Positions 1 to 7,962 are shown, numbered from the stretch's first letter. The stretch: 64,000 bases of DNA from Haliscomenobacter sp. (GCA_016707205.1 JADJHZ010000012.1:73023-137022), one strand, 5' to 3'. Notes: generated by a model from the letters alone, not told the origin. Numbers and translations are program-made.

Positions 1-693
1 AGCCTGCGCAAAACCCGGAAGATCCGCGTGCGCCAGCCACTTCAAAAAATCATGTTGCCCGTACTGGATACCCAGTTTGTCGACCAGGTTAATGAGGTGA
101 AAGACCTGATCCTGGCAGAGGTCAACGTCAAAGTGATCGAGTACGTGACCGACACGTCCGGCCTCCTGCACAAGCGGGTGAAGCCCAATTTTAAAACCCT
201 CGGCAAACGCCTTGGAAAGCACATGAAGGCCGTTTCCGATCTCGTAGCGTCCTGGACCCAGGCGGATATTCAGCAACTGGAGCGGTCTGGGAAGTATGTG
301 TTCGAATTGGAAGGCGAGTCTTTCCCGGCAACCCTGGAGGATTTCGAGATCCTGACCGAAGATATCCCGGGGTGGCAGGTAGCCTCCGACAACGAACTCA
401 CCGTCGCCCTGGACGTGACCCTTACGCCGGAACTCGAAGCCGAAGGAATGGCGAGAGAATTGGTCAACCGCATCCAAAATATCCGCAAGACCCGCGATTT
501 CAACGTGACCGATCAAATCGCTGTTGTCCTGGAGAACCACCCGGAAGTCGTCCCTGCTGTAGAATGGCATGGCGGATATATCCGCCAGGAAACCCTGGCG
601 GCGTCCTTGTCCCTGGCGGATAACGTGCCCGAAGGAGACTTGCTGGAACTTCCCAACGAGCTTCAACTGCATATTCAGGTGAAACTCGTTTAG
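1..693 (+). CDS. ileS: Isoleucyl-tRNA synthetase, C-terminal part (5' end outside window)
   Basis: The frame is open from base 1, so this is the 3' end of a longer gene. It charges tRNA-Ile with isoleucine in the cytoplasm. The first residues read SLRKTRKIRVRQPLQKIMLP, matching the conserved segment after the KMSKS region of class I IleS. The part seen covers the end of the anticodon-binding domain and the C-terminal domain, with ELVNRIQNIRKTRDFNVTD typical of IleS. About 230 residues are visible out of the roughly 1,000-1,150 usual for Bacteroidota. The gene ends 13 bases before a convergent SCP2 gene. The catalytic core cannot be judged from this window. Confidence 0.95.
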   Translation, partial: SLRKTRKIRVRQPLQKIMLPVLDTQFVDQVNEVKDLILAEVNVKVIEYVTDTSGLLHKRVKPNFKTLGKRLGKHMKAVSDLVASWTQADIQQLERSGKYVFELEGESFPATLEDFEILTEDIPGWQVASDNELTVALDVTLTPELEAEGMARELVNRIQNIRKTRDFNVTDQIAVVLENHPEVVPAVEWHGGYIRQETLAASLSLADNVPEGDLLELPNELQLHIQVKLV

Positions 694-706
694 GAAGAAG
701 TCCGGT

Positions 707-1003
707 TTAAGAGAGCAAGGACTGGAGTTTCATGGCAACGCCCATATCTCCCTTGATCTTTACTTTGCCCGACATGACGGCCATCATGGGGTTGAGATCT
801 CCCGTTCTCAGTTGGTTCAGCGTTTCCAGCGAGGTGGTGATCGTGCAGTCGGCGTCTTTGTCTTCGGAAGAAATCGAGGGGGTGTCGCCCGTCAGGTCAA
901 TGAACACGACTCCTTCTTCAAAAACCATCTTCAGGGTCTTTCCTATCGACGGCATTTTTGCAGCCTGAGCTTTGAATTGCTCTAATATAGCTTCAAAGGA
1001 CAT
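707..1003 (-). CDS. SCP2 sterol-binding domain protein
   Basis: A 98-residue protein that is almost entirely one SCP2 (sterol carrier protein 2-like) fold. The pattern GVVFIDLTGD, then DADCTITTSLETLNQLRTGDLNPMMAVMSGKVKIKGDMGVAMKL, shown here as a continuous motif region between residues 31 and 94, is characteristic: a polar strand pair followed by the 'G.l....MaFMtGKlki.Gd' segment. Family members bind lipids or acyl chains in a small hydrophobic tunnel; the ligand here is unknown. No signal peptide is visible, so it is probably cytoplasmic. It is convergent with ileS and divergent from the small heat-shock genes, so it is probably monocistronic. Confidence 0.85.
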   Translation of the reverse strand: MSFEAILEQFKAQAAKMPSIGKTLKMVFEEGVVFIDLTGDTPSISSEDKDADCTITTSLETLNQLRTGDLNPMMAVMSGKVKIKGDMGVAMKLQSLLS

Positions 1004-1121
1004 AACAGATGCTTTTGGATAAACAAATAGCGAATTTTCGCCACAATATAGAATAGCGAGGAGGACTTTCCAAGAAAAACTCCCGGGATGCGATGTTTAA
1101 ATTGGTTATGAGGCAATATAG

Positions 1122-1152
1122 TTTGATTATCAATTGGTTAAACTTTAATTTG
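1122..1152 (+). promoter_or_regulatory. Candidate Bacteroidota-type promoter of the hsp20 pair
   Basis: TTTG at 1122-1125 is followed after 19 bases by TTAATTTG at 1145-1152. This matches the Bacteroidota -33/-7 pattern (TTTG, N19, TAnnTTTG) at all but one position. It would start transcription near 1158 and give a leader of about 150 bases before the first hsp20 gene. Confidence 0.45.
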
Positions 1153-1186
1153 GCTATTGCTTTTTAGGTGAAATAATGAATTTTAT

Positions 1187-1254
1187 GACATTTTGTCTTG
1201 TTTTTTTTCAACAAATGCCAAAATGTCTGCCGATGCGTGCCGTCTTGACATTTT
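1187..1254 (+). promoter_or_regulatory. Three GACATTTT-type motifs in the hsp20 leader
   Basis: GACATTTTGTC (1187-1197) is palindromic with arms GACA/TGTC. AAAATGTC, the reverse complement of the same core, lies at 1220-1227, and GACATTTT recurs at 1247-1254. The repetition just upstream of a heat-shock gene suggests operator sites. The binding protein is unknown, and in AT-rich DNA part of this could be chance. Confidence 0.3.
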
Positions 1255-1308
1255 TTTGGGCTTGGAACAGGGTTTGCTTTAGAAGAAGTAAAACCAAAAA
1301 AATTGATC

Positions 1309-1701
1309 ATGATGCATGTAATCGTTCAACCCAGAATCCAGCGCCAAGTCGCGGAAAAGAACCATAATCCGGCGGCTGTTTCCGAGCGCGTTTCCCTCCC
1401 TGCCGCCAATATCGTAGCGGTGGAGTCGGGATGGAATATTCAGATAGCCGCGCCAGGCTTGGCGAAAGAATCGTTTCAACTCAAAGTGGAAGGACGCAAC
1501 CTGGAGTTGCGTGCAACCTACCCAAGTGCGGAGGCAGAAGGCCAGAAGAACCTGCGCCGGGAATTTGGAGAAGGCGTTCTGAGCCGCTCATTCCAATTGC
1601 CGGACACGGCCGACACCTCCGGTATTCAGGCTCGCTACGAGGCGGGGGTATTGACGATCCATCTTCCGAAGAAAGCGCCGGTAAAGGTGGAAATCGCCTA
1701 A
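1309..1701 (+). CDS. Small heat-shock protein, Hsp20 family (first of two)
   Basis: A 130-residue alpha-crystallin domain protein. Such proteins are ATP-independent chaperones that hold unfolding proteins in large oligomers. The pattern WNIQIAAPGLAKESFQLKVE starts the domain. It ends with YEAGVLTIHLPKKAPVKVEI, the classic A-x-x-x-n-GvL-x-i-x-lPK signature. The N-terminal arm of about 40 residues is short. ATG at 1309 was chosen over a TTG two codons earlier; ATG at 1312 is also possible. A second, divergent Hsp20 gene follows 109 bases downstream, and the pair probably shares stress regulation through the leader upstream. Confidence 0.92.
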   Translation: MMHVIVQPRIQRQVAEKNHNPAAVSERVSLPAANIVAVESGWNIQIAAPGLAKESFQLKVEGRNLELRATYPSAEAEGQKNLRREFGEGVLSRSFQLPDTADTSGIQARYEAGVLTIHLPKKAPVKVEIA

Positions 1702-1810
1702 AGCACTGTAAAGGGGCAGAAGTACTCCTTTGTCCAAAAACTGACAATAATTTGACAAAAGACGCGTGAAACAATCTTCATTTATTCTGTTACATAAAAT
1801 ATGTTGAGCT

Positions 1811-2251
1811 ATGAAATTGATCCAACATCAACCAGTGACCAACGGAAGCCGCATTGATCAATTTGTAGACGAGTTTTTCAACCGCGGCTTGAATTCGTTC
1901 TTTGGCGGCGATCATTTCGCTTCCAGCCCTTCGGTTAACGTGTTTGAAACCAACACCGACTTTTTGATTGAGGTAGCCGCTCCAGGATTGGAAAAGCACG
2001 ATTTTGAAGTAAAAGTGGAAGGTGCGTTTCTGATTATCTCCTCGGAGAAAGAGCAGAAAACCGAGCAGGGAATGGACGGGAAATACCTGAGGAAGGAATT
2101 CAATTATGCAACTTTTTCCCGCAGTTTCCGTTTACCAGAGAGTGTACAGGCCGACAAAATCAAGGCTTCTTATGAAAACGGCGTGTTAAAACTGACGCTC
2201 CCGAAGGCTGAAATGGAAGTCCAGAAATACCGGACGATCGAGATCGAATAA
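1811..2251 (+). CDS. Small heat-shock protein, Hsp20 family (second of two)
   Basis: A 146-residue Hsp20 chaperone. The N-terminal arm contains the common VDEFFNRGLNSFFGG segment (about residues 18-32). The alpha-crystallin domain runs from about residue 45 to the end, with FLIEVAAPGLEKHDFEVKVE, a KYLRKEFNYATFSRSFRLPE strand pair and YENGVLKLTLPKAE. It is more canonical than its upstream neighbour, so the pair may form mixed oligomers or have different clients. A strong intrinsic terminator follows 55 bases after the stop. Confidence 0.95.
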   Translation: MKLIQHQPVTNGSRIDQFVDEFFNRGLNSFFGGDHFASSPSVNVFETNTDFLIEVAAPGLEKHDFEVKVEGAFLIISSEKEQKTEQGMDGKYLRKEFNYATFSRSFRLPESVQADKIKASYENGVLKLTLPKAEMEVQKYRTIEIE

Positions 2252-2306
2252 CCGGAGCGAAAACGGAAAGATTTAGGTTAGTTAATAGGGTTTTAGGTGT
2301 TTTTTG

Positions 2307-2335
2307 AGGCCGGCGCCAAAGCGCCGGCCTTTTTT
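2307..2335 (+). terminator. Intrinsic terminator after the hsp20 pair
   Basis: A perfect 10-bp stem, AGGCCGGCGC (2307-2316) with GCGCCGGCCT (2321-2330), a CAAA loop and a T run (2330-2335). The T run overlaps the stop codon of the convergent DUF3109 gene. Confidence 0.9.
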
Positions 2336-2906
2336 ATTCCTCCGCAGCGGCCGCCGCTTCCAGTTCGTCGTAAAACCCCTGGCCGTATTTCCGGATAAGC
2401 GCTTCTTTTACAAAGCGGAAGACCGGCAATTGCGCTTTGGCGCCGGCTTCGCAGGCGGCGGAACAGATGCTCCAGCGTTCGTAGTTCAGCACCTCAAACC
2501 CGGCTTCCTCCTTTCTGGCGCGAACAGGGTAGAGGTGGCAGGATATCGGCTTGCGGAAGTCGGTAGCGCCCGCCAAAAAGGCCTGTTCCAGGCCACATTG
2601 GGCAATACCCCGTTCGTTGTATGAAATATAGGCGCAAGGGCCCCCATCGATCAGCGGCGTGCTATACTCTTCCAGATCGTCGAGGTATTCGTATCGTCCG
2701 GTTTTTTCCAGTTCAGCAATACCGGCGGGGCTAAGAAAAGCCTTGACGGCGGGGTATACCCGGTCGAGGATTTCCAGTTCTTCGTTGAGCAAGGGAGCGC
2801 CGTAGTCGCCTTCCCAGCAGCAGGCGCCTTTACAGGCTCTGAGGTCGCAGAGAAACTGCTGTTCGATCACGTCGTCGCTGACCAGAACATTCCGGATGAT
2901 ATACAT
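2334..2906 (-). CDS. DUF3109 family cysteine-rich protein
   Basis: A 190-residue protein recognised as DUF3109, a family common in Bacteroidota. The N-terminal half carries CDLRACKGACCWEGDYGAPL (about residues 20-39). Later come a PISCHLYPVR segment and CSAACEAG near residue 150. Clustered cysteines of this kind, as in YkgJ-like proteins, suggest binding of a metal or Fe-S cluster; this is inference. No signal peptide is seen. It is divergent from the citrate synthase gene and convergent with hsp20. The biochemical function of the family is not known to me. Confidence 0.85.
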   Translation of the reverse strand: MYIIRNVLVSDDVIEQQFLCDLRACKGACCWEGDYGAPLLNEELEILDRVYPAVKAFLSPAGIAELEKTGRYEYLDDLEEYSTPLIDGGPCAYISYNERGIAQCGLEQAFLAGATDFRKPISCHLYPVRARKEEAGFEVLNYERWSICSAACEAGAKAQLPVFRFVKEALIRKYGQGFYDELEAAAAAEE

Positions 2907-3159
2907 GCAGGCATGGTTGTGGGGTAAAAGTAGGGAAAAATCCGTTCTGAAGGATCAGAGAAAAAAATCTCATTGCCGAAGCGGAAAAGTAGAAAATCCA
3001 GATAAACGATGAACAAAGAATCCCTTTTTTCGCTATACAGATGCTGGGTTGTTCTATCTGCGTAAAACCGGTAAAAAGAACGGTTCAAATTTTCGGATGC
3101 GCCGTTTTTACCTTAATATCGCCAAGGAAAATATTACACCACACGATAAAGCTTACAGC

Positions 3160-4494
3160 ATGGATCCCTTAAAGCAAAAATTCTTTGAGAAGGCGAGCGC
3201 CCTCAAGGCAGAGATTAACGATTTGTTGAAAGAACACGGAAACGCCAAGGTTGACGACGTCACCCTCGGGCAGATTTACGGCGGCGCCAGGGATATTAAA
3301 ATGATGGTTTGGGAACCCTCCGAATTGGACGCTATGGAGGGTATCCGATTCCGGGGGTATTCCATTACCGAATTGAAGGAATTGCTTCCCAAAGGAGCCG
3401 AAAACCGGGAGCCCAAGCCGGAAGGCCTGTTCTGGCTCCTGCTCACCGGGGATATCCCCACGTTGGAAGAAGCGGAATGGGTATCTGAACAATGGAGGCA
3501 ACGCAGCGAAATCCCAGCCCATGTCTTCCGCGTGTTGGACGCGCTCCCCGAGGGGACGCACCCCATGACCCAATTCACTATCGGCATAAATGCGCTTCAG
3601 TCGGAAAGCATTTTTGCCCGCCGCTACGAAGAAGGGCTCGGGAAAAAAGATTACTGGGATGCTACGTATGAAGACGCCATGAACCTCATTGCTATGCTTC
3701 CCCGCCTGGCGTCCTATATCTACCGCCGGTCCTTCCATCAGGGAGACCATATTGCTCCCGATCCGTCTTTGGACTGGGGCGGCAATTACGCGCATATGCT
3801 GGGATTCGATGACCCCTATTTCCGGTCGCTCATGCGCTTGTACCTCACGATCCATGCCGATCACGAAGGCGGAAATGCCTCTGCACATACCACGCACCTG
3901 GTTGGTTCGACCTTGAGCGACGCGTACCTGTCGCTCGCTGCCGGCATCAATGCCCTGGCCGGACCGCTCCATGGATTAGCTAATCAGGAGGTGATCAAGT
4001 GGATCTTCGAAATGGTGGACGAACTAGGCACGACCAAACCTACCGAAGAGGATATTGCCAATTACGTTCGCAAAACGCTCTCCGAAGGGAAAGTGGTTCC
4101 GGGCTATGGCCACGCCGTGCTCCGCCGCCCAGACCCGCGATTCACCGCTCAAATGGATTTTGCCAAAAAATATATCGCCTCCGATGACATCGTGGAAATT
4201 GTTTGGAAAATCTTCGAGGTGGTTCCGCCAATTCTCCAAAGCCTCGGGAAAATCAAAAATCCCTGGCCGAACGTTGACGCGCACTCCGGCGCCCTTCTGG
4301 TTCACTACGGGCTGAAAGAGTATAGCTACTATACCGTCCTGTTTGGCGTGTCCCGCGCCATCGGCGTCCTTTCTGCCTTGTGCTGGTCCCGCATGCTTGG
4401 ATTTCCGCTTGAACGGCCCAAATCCGTCACCACCGATTGGGTGAAAAACTTCCTCGCCGAAGCCGCTGTGAAGGAAGGGATAGGCGAAAACTAG
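3160..4494 (+). CDS. Citrate synthase, eukaryote-like (mitochondrial) type
   Basis: Condenses oxaloacetate and acetyl-CoA into citrate, the entry step of the TCA cycle. The 444-residue protein resembles mitochondrial rather than typical bacterial hexameric citrate synthase. Evidence: GGARDIKMMVWEPSELD and IRFRGYSI near the N-terminus, HADHEGGNASAHTTHLVGS (first active-site His region), GPLHGLANQEV, VVPGYGHAVLR followed by DPRF (second active-site His), and NVDAHSGALLVHYGL (active-site Asp). ATG at 3160 was chosen because the frame upstream only offers a TTG and an unconserved 37-residue extension. It stands alone, with no TCA neighbour. The length fits the type I dimeric class. Confidence 0.95.
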   Translation: MDPLKQKFFEKASALKAEINDLLKEHGNAKVDDVTLGQIYGGARDIKMMVWEPSELDAMEGIRFRGYSITELKELLPKGAENREPKPEGLFWLLLTGDIPTLEEAEWVSEQWRQRSEIPAHVFRVLDALPEGTHPMTQFTIGINALQSESIFARRYEEGLGKKDYWDATYEDAMNLIAMLPRLASYIYRRSFHQGDHIAPDPSLDWGGNYAHMLGFDDPYFRSLMRLYLTIHADHEGGNASAHTTHLVGSTLSDAYLSLAAGINALAGPLHGLANQEVIKWIFEMVDELGTTKPTEEDIANYVRKTLSEGKVVPGYGHAVLRRPDPRFTAQMDFAKKYIASDDIVEIVWKIFEVVPPILQSLGKIKNPWPNVDAHSGALLVHYGLKEYSYYTVLFGVSRAIGVLSALCWSRMLGFPLERPKSVTTDWVKNFLAEAAVKEGIGEN

Positions 4495-4506
4495 AAAAGT
4501 ACGATG

Positions 4507-4550
4507 TACGAGGTACGATGCACGAGACAATTCGTATATCGTACCTCGTA
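4507..4550. repeat. Intergenic inverted repeat made of TACGA units
   Basis: TACGAGGTACGAT (4507-4519) is matched by ATCGTACCTCGTA (4538-4550), a perfect 13-bp inverted repeat with 18 bases between. The flanks also contain the short words TACGATGTACGA and ATGCACGAG, so the element looks built from TACGA/GTACGA words. Its position just after a gene, and its composition, suggest a dispersed genomic repeat; no second copy is in this window. Confidence 0.6.
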
Positions 4551-4574
4551 AATCAATAAAAAACAAGGGCTCGC

Positions 4575-4604
4575 TTTCAGAGTTCGAAAATTCCTTTATT
4601 TTTG
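4575..4604 (+). promoter_or_regulatory. Candidate gcvH promoter
   Basis: TTTC at 4575-4578, an 18-base spacer, and TATTTTTG at 4597-4604, which fits the TAnnTTTG -7 box. It lies 55 bases before the gcvH start. Confidence 0.5.
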
Positions 4605-4658
4605 GCGGGTCTAGATTCCGTAGTAAAGAATTTGGTCAAAATCTAAACATTCCAAATT

Positions 4659-5051
4659 ATGGTCATTCCTTCTGATTTGCGCTATACGCAAGAACACGAA
4701 TGGATTCGCTTAGGCGAAGGCAATACGGCGTATATCGGTATCACCGACTTCGCCCAGGGCGAATTAGGCGATATCGTTTATGTTGAGGTGGAAACGGTAG
4801 GCGATTCCTTAGGGAAAGGAGATGTTTTTGGGACTATCGAAGCCGTAAAAACTACCTCTGAATTGTTCATGCCGGTTTCTGGCAACGTGCTGGAATTCAA
4901 CACGGGCCTGAGTTCCACCGGCGGGGATAACCCCGCTTTGGTGAACGACGATCCCTACGGCGAAGGATGGATCATTAAAATCGAACTGACGGATTTGTCT
5001 GAACTCGAAGACCTTATGGACGCGGCCGCTTACAGGGAAATGGCAGGGTGA
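4659..5051 (+). CDS. gcvH: Glycine cleavage system H protein
   Basis: A 130-residue lipoyl carrier protein that shuttles the aminomethyl group between the P, T and L proteins in glycine breakdown. The lipoylated lysine is K64 in GTIEAVKTTSELFMPVSG, the diagnostic motif. The N-terminus (LRYTQEHEWIRL) and DPYGEGWIIKIEL near the end are also standard. Length is normal and no residue appears missing. The other glycine cleavage genes are not in the window. A candidate promoter lies just upstream and a TonB-like gene follows after about 100 bases, perhaps from its own promoter. Confidence 0.97.
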   Translation: MVIPSDLRYTQEHEWIRLGEGNTAYIGITDFAQGELGDIVYVEVETVGDSLGKGDVFGTIEAVKTTSELFMPVSGNVLEFNTGLSSTGGDNPALVNDDPYGEGWIIKIELTDLSELEDLMDAAAYREMAG

Positions 5052-5149
5052 TTTTTTTTACTTCCTGCACACCAAAACCGGGCCAGTGTACATCTGGTAT
5101 TAAAAAGGCTCTTACTATTTACTCATCATTTTTGTAAAACCTTGTCAGC

Positions 5150-6070
5150 ATGGACATTGCACTATCCGGCAACGCAGTCCTGTTCGGCACTATCTTTCTG
5201 GTTTTGCTGATCATAGCGGTAATTCTCTACCTGCAATTCAGCTTCAAGAAAAAAGCCGAAGGAGGACTCACGCTGAAGCACGCCAAAGCAGGCAAGCACA
5301 GCATCGAACTCGATGGAAGAACGAAATACCCAGAGGTGGATTCTTTCCGCCTGAGCAGTACGTTCTTTAATCTCGGGATCGCCGTAGCGCTTGGCTTGAC
5401 CGTGCTCGCGTTTGGCTGGACGCAGTACGAGAAAAAAGTGGAGGCTGGCGACAACTTTGTCCTCATCGAAGAAGACATCGAAGTTGAACCTCCGCGTACT
5501 GCCGAACCGCCGCCCCCTCCGCCCCCTCCGCCGCCTCCCGTCATTCAGGAGGTGCCCGAGGAATTGATTGAGGAAGAGGACCAACCCGAATTCGTCGACC
5601 AGTCTGTGGAAGCCGAAGAAGAGGTGGTTCGCGCTCCCGAACCCGTTAAAGCAGCTCCTCCTCCCCCCCCTCCCCCGCCGCCCCCGCCGCCAAAAGACGA
5701 CGACGAGATCTTCGTGGTGGTGGAAGACATGCCCCTCTTCCCAGGTTGCGAAAATGAACCCGATAAGGATGCCAGGAAAAGATGCTCCGACAAGAAGGTG
5801 TTCGAATTCGTAGGTAAAAACCTGAAGTACCCGGTGATCGCCCGCGAAAACGGCGTTGAAGGCACCGCAGTCGTCCAGTTCGTTGTGGACCGCGACGGCT
5901 CCGTCAAAGACGCTTCCGTACTTCGCGACATCGGCGCCGGCTGCGGCGAAGAAGCTGTCCGCGTGGTCAACCTGATGAACCAGCAGGGGATCAAATGGAC
6001 GCCCGGCAAACAGCGCGGCCGCCCAGTGAAGGTTCAGTTCCGCTTGCCTGTGCGCTTTAAGTTGCAGTAA
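5150..6070 (+). CDS. TonB-family energy transducer with two membrane segments
   Basis: A 306-residue TonB-like protein that would pass proton-motive energy to outer-membrane TonB-dependent transporters. Hydrophobic segments lie at about residues 8-30 and 73-91, where classical TonB has one. A periplasmic linker follows with two pure proline runs (residues 120-130 and 170-181) separated by an acidic stretch. The C-terminal domain (about 195-306) carries MPLFPGCE, YPVIARENGVEGTAVVQFVV and WTPGKQRGRPVKVQFRLPV, the usual TonB_C pattern. No exbB/exbD lies next to it. A bidirectional terminator follows. The proline runs are encoded by C-rich repeats, which makes them prone to length errors. Confidence 0.9.
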   Translation: MDIALSGNAVLFGTIFLVLLIIAVILYLQFSFKKKAEGGLTLKHAKAGKHSIELDGRTKYPEVDSFRLSSTFFNLGIAVALGLTVLAFGWTQYEKKVEAGDNFVLIEEDIEVEPPRTAEPPPPPPPPPPPVIQEVPEELIEEEDQPEFVDQSVEAEEEVVRAPEPVKAAPPPPPPPPPPPPKDDDEIFVVVEDMPLFPGCENEPDKDARKRCSDKKVFEFVGKNLKYPVIARENGVEGTAVVQFVVDRDGSVKDASVLRDIGAGCGEEAVRVVNLMNQQGIKWTPGKQRGRPVKVQFRLPVRFKLQ

Positions 6071-6098
6071 GCCGGTTCCCTGCCGAACCTAAATAAAA

Positions 6099-6129
6099 AA
6101 CCCCGCGACCAAAGGCCGCGGGGTTTTTT
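6099..6129. terminator. Bidirectional intrinsic terminator between tonB-like gene and aspS
   Basis: Stem CCCCGCG (6101-6107) with CGCGGGG (6117-6123), preceded by six A and followed by seven T, so it works in both directions. It sits between convergent genes. Confidence 0.85.
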
Positions 6130-6131
6130 TG

Positions 6132-6174
6132 TCCCTCTCCTGCTCCCTACTCCCTTGCTCCCTGCTCCCTCTCT
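6132..6174. repeat. Degenerate CTCCCTGCTCCCT-type tandem repeat
   Basis: About 40 bases built from variants of the unit GCTCCCT/CTCCCTG (for example TGCTCCCTAC, TTGCTCCCTG), a low-complexity C/T block in the gap between tonB and aspS. It encodes nothing recognisable. Confidence 0.6.
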
Positions 6175-6180
6175 TTCAAC

Positions 6181-7926
6181 CTAAGCTGCAACTCCTCCAA
6201 TTGAGCCTCTGCGATTTCCGGAAGGCGCATCGATCATCATATCCCTGCCCATATTGTTTTTAGGGAAGGCGATGAAGTCGCGGATTGAGTTTTGGCCGTT
6301 CAGTACGGAGCAGAGGCGGTCGAAGCCGAAGGCGATGCCCCCGTGGGGCGGAGCGCCGTATTCAAAAGCGCCCAGGAGGAATCCAAACTGACGCTCGGCT
6401 TCTTCCTGGGTAAAGCCCAGAAGCTTGAAGTTCTTTTCCTGTAAAGCCCGGTTGTGGATACGAATGGATCCTCCCCCGATCTCCACCCCGTTGATGACGA
6501 GGTCGTAGGCGTCTGCCCGGAGGTTTTTGAGCATGGTGCGGTCGTTGCTGGCCATACGCTCGATATCGTCCGGCTTTGGAGACGTGAAGGGGTGGTGCAT
6601 CGCGTAAAACCGCTGGGTATCTTCATCCCATTCCAGCAGCGGAAAGTCGAGTACCCACAGCGGTTTAAAGTCTCCAGGGGTCATCAGGCCCATCCGGCGG
6701 CCCATCTCCAGGCGCAATTCGCTGAGTTGCTTGCGGGTTTTTTCCTCTTCTCCAGCGAGGATAAGCATCAGATCGCCGGGTTTGGCGCCCATGCGATCGG
6801 CCCAGGCAGAGAGGTCGGTTTCGGAAAAGAATTTATCGACGGAGGATTTTAAAGCGCCGTCTTCGCCGAAGCGGACATAAACCAACCCCTTGGCGCCAAT
6901 CTGCGGACGTTTTACCCATTCGGTCAGCTCGTCGATCTGTTTGCGGGTATATCCCGCTTGCCCTTGCGCGTTGATTCCCACCACGAGCTCCGCGCTGTCA
7001 AAAACGCCGAACCCCTTGCCCTGGGCCAGATCGGTGAGTGGCGTAAAGGCCATGTCAAACCGCAGGTCGGGCTTGTCCGAACCGTACAGGCGGAGGGCAT
7101 CGTCGTACGACATACGGGGGAATTCGGGCAGGTCCAGCCCAAGCGTCTCCCGGAACAAATGGCGCGTTAACCCTTCAAACGTCTGGAGGATATCTTCCCG
7201 GGTAACGAAGGCCATTTCACAGTCGATTTGCGTAAACTCCGGCTGCCGGTCTGCCCGGAGGTCTTCGTCCCGAAAACATTTAACGATCTGGAAATACCGG
7301 TCGTAACCGGCTACCATCAGGATTTGCTTGAAGGTTTGGGGCGATTGGGGCAGGGCATAGAACTGCCCGGGGTTCATCCGGCTGGGAACCACAAAATCCC
7401 GCGCGCCTTCCGGTGTGCTTTTGATCAAAAACGGGGTTTCCACTTCCACAAAGCGCTTTTCATTCAGGTATTTGCGCACTTCGAGCGACAATTGGGACCG
7501 GAATAGGATGTTGCGCTGCACGGGAGTTCGCCGGAGATCGAGATAGCGGTATTTCATCCGGAGGTCGTCTCCTCCGTCCGTATCGTCTTCAATAGTAAAT
7601 GGAGGTACTTTGGAAGCATTTAGCACCTGCATGGATTGGACTTCAATCTCTATATCTCCGGTTTCCCGGTTGAGGTTCTTGGCGCTTCGCTCCCGAACCA
7701 ATCCCTCCGCCTGAATGACAAATTCCCTTCCCAACTTACGGGCTTGTTCGCAAAGCGGGGCGTCCGTTTCCATACTGAACACCAACTGGGTAATGCCATA
7801 ACGGTCGCGAAGGTCGATAAAGGTCATGCTCCCAAAATCGCGAACGGTTTGGACCCATCCGCTCAGGCGGACCGTTTTGCCCGAATCGGTCAGGCGCAAT
7901 TCGCCACAAGTATGCGTACGATACAT
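6181..7926 (-). CDS. aspS: Aspartyl-tRNA synthetase
   Basis: A 581-residue class II synthetase that charges tRNA-Asp. An N-terminal OB-fold (MYRTHTCGELR..., with VRLSGWVQTVRDFG) is followed by the catalytic core with FVVPSRMNPGQFYALPQSPQ and FRDEDLRADRQPEFTQID (motif 2). A bacterial insertion domain comes next, and the core ends with GGIAFGFDRL (motif 3). ATG at 7926 was chosen since it begins the conserved MYRTHTCGEL; a longer in-frame stretch upstream is not conserved in character. Length fits bacterial AspRS. Whether it also charges Asn cannot be told here. A candidate -7 box lies 28 bases upstream. Confidence 0.97.
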   Translation of the reverse strand: MYRTHTCGELRLTDSGKTVRLSGWVQTVRDFGSMTFIDLRDRYGITQLVFSMETDAPLCEQARKLGREFVIQAEGLVRERSAKNLNRETGDIEIEVQSMQVLNASKVPPFTIEDDTDGGDDLRMKYRYLDLRRTPVQRNILFRSQLSLEVRKYLNEKRFVEVETPFLIKSTPEGARDFVVPSRMNPGQFYALPQSPQTFKQILMVAGYDRYFQIVKCFRDEDLRADRQPEFTQIDCEMAFVTREDILQTFEGLTRHLFRETLGLDLPEFPRMSYDDALRLYGSDKPDLRFDMAFTPLTDLAQGKGFGVFDSAELVVGINAQGQAGYTRKQIDELTEWVKRPQIGAKGLVYVRFGEDGALKSSVDKFFSETDLSAWADRMGAKPGDLMLILAGEEEKTRKQLSELRLEMGRRMGLMTPGDFKPLWVLDFPLLEWDEDTQRFYAMHHPFTSPKPDDIERMASNDRTMLKNLRADAYDLVINGVEIGGGSIRIHNRALQEKNFKLLGFTQEEAERQFGFLLGAFEYGAPPHGGIAFGFDRLCSVLNGQNSIRDFIAFPKNNMGRDMMIDAPSGNRRGSIGGVAA

Positions 7927-7954
7927 GGATATTGTATTTAAATGTTTAAGCGTA

Positions 7955-7962
7955 CAAAAATA
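7955..7962 (-). promoter_or_regulatory. Candidate -7 box of aspS
   Basis: Read on the minus strand, 7962-7955 is TATTTTTG, a full match to TAnnTTTG, 28 bases before the aspS ATG. No good -33 TTTG is seen at the usual distance. Confidence 0.35.

Noticed and set aside
3169..3972. Long antisense frame inside citrate synthase
   Set aside because: It is the shadow of the conserved plus-strand gene, with no recognisable domain.
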